A program made the position numbers and the translations under genes. Below the pieces are notes generated by a model. That model did not search any database. It was not told the DNA's origin and saw only the letters and a list, made by a program, of their open reading frames with translations. Below are positions 11,458-21,488 of a DNA stretch of 64,000 nucleotides, in pieces. Source of the stretch: Curvularia sp. ZM96 (Eukaryota > Ascomycota > Dothideomycetes > Pleosporales > Pleosporaceae); the NCBI GenBank assembly GCA_022457065.1, contig JAJGBQ010000004.1:186001-250000 (forward strand), read 5' to 3'. Position 1 is the first letter of the stretch, and each line of letters begins with the position of its first letter.

Positions 11458-12243
11458 ATGGATTCTCATTCATTCGATTACTGGATGGCCCAGGGCAACT
11501 ACGCTGCTCCTTCTCATCAAGCCGCCGTATTTGACATGCCCCCCGAGCTGTCCAAAGTTCCCAGCCTCAGCGGGTCGCCAGTGAGTAGCTTCCAAACCAC
11601 GTGAGGAGTTTGATCATTGAAGCTCATATTCGAAAAAGGTCTCTTCCACATACGACCAGTTTCCCGCCCAAATACAGCACGCCTACTATCCTCAAATCGT
11701 CGACGAGCCCATGCAGTTTGGATCCTACCCCATGCCCATGACTCCATCGGATTTTGGATCCGACCATGACAGCCCGTACTGCAGCCCTAGGCCGCTGCAA
11801 CATGTCGAGCCAAGCTTTAGAGCCGTGCCCACACCTGCCCCAGCTGAGCGAACACACACAACCTCTGGCGTAAGTCCAACTGAGCCCATGCACCCAGCAT
11901 TTTATCTAACAATCACCAGCGCCGACGAGCTCAAAACCGGGCGGCTCAGCGAGCTTTCCGCGAGCGAAAAGAAAAGCACGCACGAGATCTGGAAACTCAA
12001 CTCTCCATCCTAAACGACAAGTACAGCAAGCTCGAAGTTTCGCACTCTGAGTTGGCCGCGGCGTACGAAAAGCTTCGCAAAACCATCGAGTTACTCATCC
12101 AAGACGACGACGCTGATGGCGAAGACGAGGAAGGCACTTCGATACGCCGACGCAGCACAAACTCGGATACTCTCCGAAAGCTGCTTGAAATCCTGCACGG
12201 AGAGTTCAAGACTACGACACAAGTCAAAACTGAGGTCCCTTGA
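11458..12243 (+). CDS. bZIP transcription factor, AP-1/Yap type, short form
   Basis: Three exons, 11458-11580, 11639-11869 and 11920-12243, join in phase 0 to 225 residues. The introns are 58 and 50 nt; the second has a CTAAC branch site. Residues 1-118 are a Pro/Ser/Tyr-rich region (MDSHSFDYWMAQGNY) that could activate transcription. Exon 3 opens with the basic region RRRAQNRAAQRAFRERK, whose NRAAQRAFRERK core is the Yap1/Pap1 class signature. Leucine-type heptads follow (LETQLSILNDKYSKL, LAAAYEKLRKTIELL), then an acidic patch (DDDADGEDEE). The protein should bind TTACTAA/TGACTCA-like sites as a dimer. It is much shorter than Yap1 and lacks the C-terminal cysteine-rich domain used for redox sensing, so a stress role is not assured. 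A bZIP function is certain; the orthologue is not identified. Confidence 0.92.
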
Positions 12244-15200
12244 AAGGGCATGAGCAGTCTCTTTTTACTGTTGCTTCCTGCATCACTTCAATTCTTGTCT
12301 ATACCCTTGCTTGTGCTTTTCATGTTCCACGACTATTGCTCTTTTCTAGCGACTTTGTTTTGGAGGGTGTTGGGTTGGGATTGGGCGGAAACTACATAGC
12401 TCTGGCGCTCGCTCACGACGGATGCCTGGAAATGGCTGACTTTCTTTCTCGGAAGCCCAAGATTGGGAACCTCAACTATTCCACCTTAGACGGTTTTTAA
12501 CGCAGTTACGGCCGAAGACAATATTGTTGACAAGCACTTAATGCCGCAAAAACAACCAATACACCACATTCTACTCACATGCTTCTACTGTATCTTTTGC
12601 CTGTTGCCTGCTCTAAACGTGGTCCTTGCACCCAGATCTTAGAGTTTGAAGACCGCATGTGCCTGCCTTTTCTCCACTGCATGCCAGCCCGGCCCCATAG
12701 TTGTCTAGTCTAAGGCAAGCCAAGGCTCGTATCCCGATATAGCAGGCTGAACCGTCAGCAGCAGCAGTAGGGGTCAACAGCCTCATCTGCACTTTGCTTC
12801 CACCGGTCCGCCAATCAGACCTTCAACCAGCTCTATCCTCCTGTTCGGGATTGCTGTAGTCAGTTGTGTCTCTCCCGAGCAAGGATTACTATACAGGTCT
12901 CTCTTATAGAACCACATATTACTGAACACTCCTGGTCGGGGGGATCACGATGCATTTCTCCGCGGTTTCTCGCCCTCTCGCTTTCACTTCTTCCGCTGAC
13001 CCCATGCAAAACGTCTCAGATCTATTTTATCTCGCCCTCCTTTCAGAATAGCGTCGTCGCGTCGGAGAACTGAATTCCGAAAGATCGGTGGCTTAAAGCC
13101 GTTTTTTTTTCTCCCTCTCCCGGGACGCATTCGCCCAAAGCCGGATGAAAAGTGTCCTGGGGCCGCACGCACCACACGAATGGGACTAAAAACTTTGATA
13201 GGGTCTTTCGCTCTCCCCCACAGACGACGCCACAGAGTGGGGTACGTTAGTGGGTGGTCCAAGTACAGGCCTTGAGTTATTTTGGTGCCACACTAGTGGG
13301 ATTTTTTTACTACAAAGATGGGAGTTAGACTGGATTAAGCAGGCCTAGGCTGATAGCTTGCCGCATCCGGGCAATGCTCCTTGATCTCGGAGAGAAGAGG
13401 AAGAGGGAAAGAAAAATACGTTGTGGTGTAAGGTATGAGAGAGATGAAAGCAAAGAAGGAAGAGCTACAAGGATTTCCCTAGAAGAGCCTTGGTTATAAA
13501 GTCCTGGTTGGCTATCTGTTGTGCGACAAAGGCTAATCAGGTACCCGTAGCGTACTCACGTGTGTGGTAGGCATTCACTGTGCAGTTGCTGTAGACGTTG
13601 TTGCTTTCCTTCTTCCACGACATGCACAGATGCTTTCTTCGGAACGACTCGCAACAGCATGATGACCTTTTCTCTCCGGACGCAAATAGCTACACAAAAA
13701 ATGTCCGACGCCGAAAAGTTCGGGGGCCAAAACAACACACAGACTACTCCGCAGACCTCGTCGCTAAATTCGCTGCTAAAAAGTAAACACGTACCGTACC
13801 GTACCCGTCCTTGCGCATGGTAGGCTGCCTCCCTCGCCAACCAACAGCTGGGGAAAAAAAAAGAAAAGCCCAATTTCGGTGCTACCACGGCCACAGGCTC
13901 GTCCAGTAACCAGTCAGCCAAACCCAGCCCAGCCCAGCCCAGCCAAAATATAGTTGGAATGACAAGTTATCCGTCCTTTTCTACGGGATGGACCATCTAC
14001 CACATGACACAAACACACAAGATTCTATTTTCGCACACGGACTATATGCACGTCATGCCACCTTATTTTATTTTATTTTTGAACTCGAATGCCAAAAATA
14101 CGCTATCTACATAAAAGACACACACACAATCCCAAGCAAAACCTAGTCCACCAAATCAGGCAAGTCGATAGGCACCATGCATATACACACACAACACGTG
14201 CATAGGAAGTACGTACATCGGCCGGCTCCGCCAGCCCTCATGGTACGATTCAGACGTCAAGGACTCGATACGAAAGAGAGAGAGGTAGAGCAGAGTAGGC
14301 TAAAGCAGCTGAGCAACACGTGATAGATGGCGTGGTTGGGGAAAAAAGCCTGAGCCACTGCTGGGGGAACCTGGGAGAAAGAATGATAGGGTGTACAAGT
14401 CGTGTGGGGACCACAAGTGTGGCGTAGAACCAGAGTACGGTAAACTGGTACCGTAAAAGTGGCGAAATGGGGGAGAATGAGAGATACGACTGCGACGGTG
14501 GTGTGTAACGGTTCCGCTCGTATCGTGCGCGCACAAGTAAGGAATCAGGCGTGTTCTGCTAGCGAGATTCGTGGGATGGTTGGGTTCTGGTTGCTGGGTG
14601 TGATAGGTAGTAGATAGTGATACTTAGTGTGCCGCGCTGATATCGAGACTGGGAGGACCTGCGTAAGGGGCTGGCCTGGGTGTACGTACGCTTTTGCGTA
14701 GCCTGGGTACGATAGGTAGGTGTAGAATGGGGAGCTACTGCAGGTGTGTTGTGGGTACCGAAGTAGCAGAGCCGCATAGTAGCTGTGGCTGTGTGGTAGT
14801 GACATGATAGACTATTTGGTTTGTAGTAGTGATCGTCACAGTTGTAAAGTCTGGTTATCCGAGTGCGGTTTATGGGAATATTGGGGGAGAGAAGAGCAGG
14901 AGAGTGCCTTTTGGATAAGATATTGAATCTGTACATATTTCACTTCTTTCCTGATGCCTTTGGTCAGCGGTGTGAAAGATCAAAGGAACTTGGGTAAATA
15001 GTAGATGAATGGATTACTGAAGTCTTGTTGTACAGTGTCTCACTACTCTGCTCTACTACATATAGAACGTAATTGTGTAGTCAATTCTGTTCTCTTTCGC
15101 ACACGCGTAGCAAACAACAATACATTATCGTTCATGAAACCACCATGACTCTCTACAATTTGAAAGAGCATAGAGCAGTTCAAGTATCCGTCTCACCTAC

Positions 15201-15557
15201 AAAGTGCACCATGATATCCGCAAATTGGAATTTCCAGCCATTACCGATGGAAAGCGGCGTATCCGGGCCAAGAAAAACAATTTCGTTAACGAACTATCCC
15301 ATTAATTTGAGTAAAACAGCATTCACTAACACTATCTAGAAACGACAAAAAAAGCCAGTCATTACACATTCTGCATCATGAGACACCATTGCCACTGTCA
15401 CCCAGCCCTTCCCTCATCAAAGCCGCATTACTCATCTCCCTGGAAGCATTTCTACTCATGAACCCTGGAAGCTCCAAAACGCCAAACTCGTTTTACTCGT
15501 TTTGCTTTTTGCTTTTTTTTTTTTTCGTAACACATTTCCAACAAGAACACGCACTTT
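12244..15557. other. Intergenic region of about 3.3 kb
   Basis: Holds the bZIP 3' flank and the region downstream of the secreted-protein gene. Reverse-strand frames at 14559-14936 and 14545-14805 overlap in different phases with no motif. A forward frame ending at 13786 contains an ATG (MSDAEKFGGQNN) that looks gene-like for about 30 codons, but I found no supporting splice chain. Simple repeats: a CCCAG array at 13923-13943, a TTTTA repeat near 14053-14070, and a 13-T run at 15513-15525. Confidence 0.4.
13923..13943. repeat. CCCAG pentanucleotide repeat
   Basis: Four consecutive CCCAG units in non-coding DNA, a likely length-variable microsatellite. Confidence 0.85.
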
Positions 15558-16025
15558 TCAACACTCAATCGACGCGGCAAACGCACCCGTCCCCTGGCCC
15601 TCTGGCGCAGCCACAAAATCCTCTTTGCCTAGCACACGATCAAACATCAAGCACGCGGTCGCTAGAGACCCGTCGCCGTCGCTGCCGTAATAGCCTTTTG
15701 GTACGACGACGTTCTCCGCCCAGTAGGCGGTCTTGCATTCGACGTGGTTGCCGTAGCCGTAGCACTGCTGGAGACATTGCTGTGCCATTTGTGTCTTGTT
15801 GGGGGAGAAGGACGGATAGTAGGCGCTGTAGAGGGAAGCCGGGGCGGTGGCGGGCGCAGGGAGATAGGACGGCGTGTCTGCTACGGGGCGGGTGACGGTG
15901 CAGGTGGAGGGGATGGGTGTTATTGCTGGGCCGCCGGCGCGAGGGAGGAGGTTGAGTGTGGGGAGGGCGGAGGCGAGGGAGCACACGAGTGCTGCTGGTA
16001 TGAGGTTGGTTGGGGATGCGCGCAT
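15558..16025 (-). CDS. Secreted cysteine-containing protein, PAN/apple-like candidate
   Basis: A single reverse-strand exon of 155 residues. The ATG at 16025-16023 (MRASPTNLIPAALVCSLASA) starts a clear signal peptide. The frame continues upstream through a proline run read from a GGT microsatellite, which I treat as 5' leader. The mature part has a Pro/Ala/Thr-rich linker, then a block with spaced cysteines: CLQQCYGYGNHVECKTAYWA, then PKGYYGSDGDGSLATACLMF and an ending SIEC. This cysteine and aromatic layout resembles PAN/apple-like modules of fungal secreted proteins, but I assign the fold only tentatively. No catalytic motif is visible. Possible roles are binding of carbohydrate or protein at the cell surface. 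The C terminus is free, with no GPI signal. Confidence 0.7.
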   Translation of the reverse strand: MRASPTNLIPAALVCSLASALPTLNLLPRAGGPAITPIPSTCTVTRPVADTPSYLPAPATAPASLYSAYYPSFSPNKTQMAQQCLQQCYGYGNHVECKTAYWAENVVVPKGYYGSDGDGSLATACLMFDRVLGKEDFVAAPEGQGTGAFAASIEC

Positions 16026-16878
16026 GGTTGGTGGTGGTGGTGGTGGTGGTGGTGATGACGAGTTGGAAAGATGTGGTAGTGTCGGTAGGATGTAAAGGTA
16101 GCAGGTTATTGACTTCAAAGTCGTTGGCTAGGGTGTGGATACGCTCAAAGAATACAGTATATCTGCGCTCGACGCATGCATATATGTCTGTCGCCTCGTG
16201 GCTGTGATGTCAATATATCCAAATCAGGCCCCAGCCTCGTACTTTCAGGGTTCAGCCGCAACGCTGTGCATCCATTGCCCGTTTAACCCAGCCAAAGATC
16301 GGCGCGCAAAACGCTCCTAGAATGCCACTGCACCTCGTATTGCCGAGTACGTGGTTCGAAAGTGGGTGATGCAACAGCGAATATTGATTGATCGACGTCG
16401 CCGCTTGGGTCCCGCATGATGTCAAGCGTGCTCGCTTTGCTAACGATTCGCTTGGGTACCCTGGACGGGGAATAAACATGGTGGTCTATTTAGGGTAGAA
16501 TGTCTCAGTTTCGGGATTGATATGCCGAGTTGTATCCAACGACAGAGTGGTGTGAGGGGTTACGATAATTGTTGAGAGTTGGCGTGATATTGGGAGACCT
16601 GAGAGAACAGGGCTCAGTTCTTCAACCTCCAACATCGCGAGTCGTTCTGTCTGACACAGATATACGACGTTTCTAAAAGCCATACATGTCAATGCCTTTG
16701 CGACGAAAAGGGAAAAGCAAGTTTCGACTAGTTGCTAGTAGGCAGCTTTTTGTGAAGCCTGTGTAATGTGGTGACGACATGATTTCTGGACGTGCGAAAC
16801 TACAAGTTGTACAGCACTCTCAAATGCTTCAATCTATAATCGATGTAACCCCTGAACGCGACAAACCACCTTACGCCG
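16026..16878. other. Divergent intergenic region
   Basis: Upstream DNA for the secreted protein on the left and the lipocalin-like gene on the right. A GGT trinucleotide run lies at about 16026-16053, directly 5' of the secreted-protein start codon, so it probably sits in that gene's leader. No other gene is seen. Confidence 0.5.
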
Positions 16879-17490
16879 ATGACAGAAACACCTGAACTCA
16901 TTCTCTTCAAAACTTGCAAACATCCCCCATTCTACAGCATGGCAGCTCCACCCAGCAAAACCCTACACTCGCTATCAGGCCAGTGGAAGCTCAACAAGTC
17001 GTGCTCGGACGACTTTTCCCAAGTTCTGGCTCTCCAAGGCGTCAACGCTCTTGTGCGCACAGCAGCTACTACAGCTTCTATCCATGTGAAAATCAGCCAG
17101 CCAGATGACCAGCATATAAAAATGGCGCAGTCGGTTACCAGTGGGAAAATCCCTGGAACGACGGAGGAGTACACGCTAGACTACGAATGGCGAAGCAACA
17201 AAGATGGGTTTTTTGGCGAGGTGCTTGGACGGAGTCGGTGGGTTACGGTTGACGAGGCGAGGAAGCTGGGTGTGGTGGATGAGGGTGAGGGAGAGTGGTT
17301 GGAGGATGGGGAGGGAGATGGCAAGCTAATTCATGCCGAGGGGAAGAAGGAGGGCGAGTGGGAGGCGAGTCATCTGTGGGGGTTTGAGACTGTGGATGGA
17401 GAGAGGAGGCATACGAGGAGGGTGAGGGTGAGGAATAGCAAGGGTGAAGAGCTGAGGGTGCGCATGGTGTATGATTTTGTGGACGAGTAG
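16879..17490 (+). CDS. Lipocalin-like / fatty-acid-binding-like fungal protein
   Basis: A single exon of 203 residues from the first ATG. A second in-frame ATG at 16939 (MAAPPSKTLHS) has better context and lies just before the conserved part, so the true protein may be 183 residues. The sequence LSGQWKLNKSCSDDF, then LALQGVNALVRTAA and KIPGTTEEYTLDYEWRSNKD, matches from memory a family of small ascomycete proteins with a lipocalin-like beta-barrel pattern (G-x-W near the start of the barrel). The rest alternates hydrophobic and charged residues as expected for beta strands (THRRVRVRN-like, RVRMVYDFVDE). There is no signal peptide, so it is likely cytosolic. The ligand is unknown. The 3' half is rich in GAG/GGA purine codons. 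Confidence 0.7.
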   Translation: MTETPELILFKTCKHPPFYSMAAPPSKTLHSLSGQWKLNKSCSDDFSQVLALQGVNALVRTAATTASIHVKISQPDDQHIKMAQSVTSGKIPGTTEEYTLDYEWRSNKDGFFGEVLGRSRWVTVDEARKLGVVDEGEGEWLEDGEGDGKLIHAEGKKEGEWEASHLWGFETVDGERRHTRRVRVRNSKGEELRVRMVYDFVDE

Positions 17491-20400
17491 GGTGAGTATA
17501 GTGCAAAGGGATAGTAGAATCGATTTACTTGGGATATATTGGTTTTGACGAAATTTTTCAATGTTTTCTGTCGATTGCAAATACAGCTCACGGTATTTAG
17601 TGAATAAAAGCGGCTTGATACTGTGGTGCTATATCGAATATTTTATGGAAATTCGCAAGACTTAGATGATCACAACATCTTTATTATAGCTCAAAGAAGA
17701 ATTGTCCGTCACCTAATCTCGTCAGTCCTTCCAAGCCTTTTAATATCATCGTCGATTTCAAAGTCAACTGTACATGCATATTATCCAACAAATAACAAAA
17801 CATATTTGAAAACGACGATGGTATTAGAGATGTATATAGAAATCGTAATTGAATGCCACCGCCTACTTCAGACCATTCATTGTACCGTCTGTGAATCACC
17901 AGGTCAACTGTAGTATCAAGGGGATTTGTTTCTCCTTGTCAAATCCAGCTAGATAAGAGGAAAACAAAGCGCCCTCAAATACACTAGAATGATGACGAGG
18001 CATAGTGTTTACCTCTGAATCTTTCAGTCAAAGGTAGTGTCTTTTGTATTGTTTCCTCATCTATACTAATTCAAACCGATACCAGAGCTCGGTATTACGT
18101 CTTTTGTTAAGCTTTTTTGGTTTCTTCTTCACGAACGGATATAGTTGCACCAAGACAGACCAAGACAGGACAAGCCTACAGGAGAGCTGAAGACGTTAGT
18201 GTGGTGTCTTTCTCTACAAAAACCAAGCTTCAGTGTAAGCCTAAGAGCGGGGAATTTGGTTATTATTTTCCTTTTCCGACGGTGCTCAGCAACAGTTGAC
18301 GTGGATGAGATGAGAGGGGAGCCGTTGGATCGGGAGTATCCGCAGGTGGGCTCTGGTAAGCGGTTACGTATTCAAGGAGGTGGAGGTCATTTCCTTATTT
18401 CGGAACCAACTCTGACGAGATTGTTTCTTTTTTCCCATAGGTAGAAAGGGGCCTGGGCAAGGCGTAGACAGTGTAATCAGAGCAAGGCAGGGCAGGCCGG
18501 CAGTAAGCGTACTGGGCGGGAAGCTGAAACTTGGGATCCCGTGTTCTAGCAAAGGCCGAATGATGACATTGGATGCAGATGATGGAGCCAGGGTCCAGAC
18601 CGCGTAAGACGGCCAGTTGGCAGGACAAAGAGCCGATTAGGGGAAGAGAAGACGAATGGTTGAGAATTGTTAGTGGAATATTCTGAAGTTGTGTACTTGT
18701 AGATGGCGGCGCATGAAGAGAGGTGTTGATGGGACCCATGGCGCCCCACTCATGGCAGTGACAGCGATACAGAACATGTTTCGAGGGCGGCAAAGATCCG
18801 GGAGAAACAATGGCAGCCAGGGAAGGGGGGCCTGGTGGCTTGTGGGTCTGACAGGAAACAATAGTGAGCCGCCATGGACTAGAGGAGATGAGGCCATGTG
18901 TTGTCAATAGTGAGAGTACGAAGTTGTACTAGGCATTTGCATGTCAGGCAAGGATGGCTGTACCTAGGCCAGAAACAGAGGAGAGCAGGTGCCGACCAAT
19001 AGCATTAAGGTTATGAGGGAGAGGTGATGAGGAGAGGGAGATGGCGCATGCCGAGCCTGTGGCAGGGCTGGGCTCGTCGAGCAGCCGAAGCCTTCATTTC
19101 GGCATGACACGAATGACGCTGATCGCTTGCCTGCGAGCACACGAAAACAATATCGCCCAACCTTCCCAGTGGCTGGTCCAGTCTGACGTTGACTTGCAAC
19201 GTCTGCCCAGGCTGGGGCTGCGCAACCTGGCACGCTGCCAGACGGTGTTGCCGGCAGCCACGCAGGCCTTGAATGAGCTGCCGACGGGTGCATTGAGCGT
19301 ACCTGGTCTTCAGTTGTGTTGACATGTGTAACGGTCCAAGGTTTGCCCTAGAAGTGGCGGACTGTTTGGTCTTTGTGGTGGGCGGTCCCAGGTTGGTGCC
19401 TCGCCCGGTTGGGCGGGACATGAATCAGCCCCTGTCTGTGCAGGCCCGGCCATGGCTGCAGTTCGGTTGCCAGCACCGGCTGCTGGGCGCGGTGCGGGTG
19501 TTGGTGTGTAAGTAGGGAGGAGGATGCGGTCATAGCAGCCATTGCACGTTGTCGGATGAAGAGACGGAAAAGCAATGAGTCTAACACGTTGCAATGCAAC
19601 GTTATTGACACTGGGGACGAAGGCAGGCAGGCAGGGTCCTCGCACCTTCCGAGAGCCCGCCGCCACGCTTCATGCGACTTCCCCTTTGGGCCTTGGCGAG
19701 TATTGGATCCGGACAGCACCATGGCGACGACGGCGCTGCTACTCCTGTTACGAAGTACTTCGTGCTTGTCTTGTCCTGGCTTGATTTGGATCGTCTCTCT
19801 CTCCATTCGTATCGTCGACCGCCCCTCTCCCCCATAGCGGATCGCCCAAGCCGTGCTTGCCCGTATGCGCATAAACGTTCGCGCGCACCCGGCCAGGCTC
19901 CATGCGCTTGGCTGGATGCAGCGCCGCCGGCCGACGGATGGCCGCTGGGGGAGTCAAGATCTGCGAGGGTGCTCGTCGTTGTCGCAGTGCGCGCAGTCAG
20001 TCCTGTCGCCCGCTGGGGTGCCGGCTTGCTTATCCCTCGCGCGCTGCCCGATGCGGCCTAGCGCCGTTTGACACCACACAGCCAACCGCCTGCACGACAG
20101 ACAGGCCCTGCTAATTAACCCGCACACAAGAGCAGTCCAATCTGCAGCGCGCCCACCGCAATATACGTGCTCGCGCACGACACACGGCACGCATGCACAA
20201 ACGCGCACAATTGCCCGCCTGCCGGCCGGCCTCGTCGACGCGGCGCGTCTGATCAAGAGCCTGACCAAGAGTGCGCCCTCACCATCACCTCACCGTCGCA
20301 CGCACTTAGTCGTGCACGCCAGCCTCACGAGCGTGCGCTGCTGCACTACTCCCGCTCGAGCAAGCGGCGATATATTTGGCCACTATCGAAAATCGAATGC

Positions 20401-21488
20401 ACCCGCCCGGCGCGGCGAACCCTGTCTCCCCCACTAGTCACGAGCAGCGCCCGTCCTTGGTTCTCCTGCAGGGAGCACCGCCTTAGCCTGCAGCCGTCGT
20501 TTTGGCTTTGGCCTCGACGCCTAGCCCTTGCTCGTGCTGCTGACGCCGGCACTGGCTCTCTCTTCACCTCCCTCCCTTCTCTGCCTGACCCCAAGCCGAC
20601 TCTTCCTTCACCTCAGCCGACAAGCACCAGCGGGCCTTCCTCATATACCGACTTTGCGCAACCCCCAGTCAAGCCGCCCGTTGCCTCAACCCCCCTCCGT
20701 GGCACCCTTTGACAAGCCTTCGCCCACCTCGCCCGCGCGCGCCATCACGCTCCCTCTGACTGCTCTTGTCCGCCCACCTACGATTCTCCGAATCACCAAC
20801 ACTCCTTTGAATCGCTCCGCCCTCCTTGCTCCGTAATACGCACCTTGCTCCTCGCAACCGTCGCCGTCGTTCCTTTTTGCCATCGCAACGCTCCAGAAAC
20901 AAACCGCCCTCCGCGCCCCGCTGGACCCAGTCACGACGCGCAAGCCTCCCCGTTAGCCAGGAACAAAGCAACTCCACCCGGTCGCACCCTCGCCTCCGCC
21001 CGCCAGCTCTGCGCCTGCCGTCATTGTTCGAGAGCGCACTGTGGATTTTGCGCCCCAGTCAACCGTCGCGACTTTTTCCTCCCGCTGCACTCGAGCTTTC
21101 TTGGTTGACGTCCACGTGTCTACCAAACTTTGCCGCCGCGACTACCGTTTTCTGGAACCCGTTCCTGTCAATCATGCCGGCTTAGACCCCACGACAACAC
21201 GCCAGATTCATTGCGACGACGCCATCACGAGAGTTGCTGGTGCTTTTGCATTTGCATGTCCCTAGCTGCATTGACAGTCTAGTCCATTCTTTTTACCCAC
21301 ATTGACAATCGTCAAGTCCACTCGTTTATCATAACCCTGACTGCAGTACGCCTTACCAACCTCCCCCCTTCTACCCGCACCCGCAATGATTGACTGACAC
21401 TCCCCAAGGCTTCGACGGATCCCATCTTCGACTATCCGCTCCCCCAAATACTCCTAATCGTACATAGTGTGGGGACATAATCGTAAAT
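17491..21488. other. Intergenic region of about 4 kb, upstream of msb2
   Basis: The left 600 bp are AT-rich; the part from about 19000 is GC-rich with many short overlapping frames on both strands and no motif. The last 1.2 kb is CT-rich, consistent with a long promoter and leader for msb2. Within it a minimal reading frame (ATG plus two codons, then TGA, 21386-21397) ends 91 nt before the msb2 start codon and could act as an upstream ORF if transcribed. Confidence 0.45.

Noticed and set aside
13560..13823. Small forward frame containing MSDAEKFGGQNN
   Set aside because: It looks gene-like for about 30 codons only; two other phases are equally open and I could not find a splice chain.
14545..14936. 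Two overlapping reverse frames of 86 and 125 codons
   Set aside because: They share the same DNA in different phases, are Tyr/Ser/Pro/His-rich and have no motif; typical of chance frames in TAG-poor DNA.
20167..21185. Several 100-180-codon frames upstream of msb2
   Set aside because: All are Arg/Pro/Ser/Leu-rich readings of CT-rich leader DNA, overlap each other in several phases and carry no motif.
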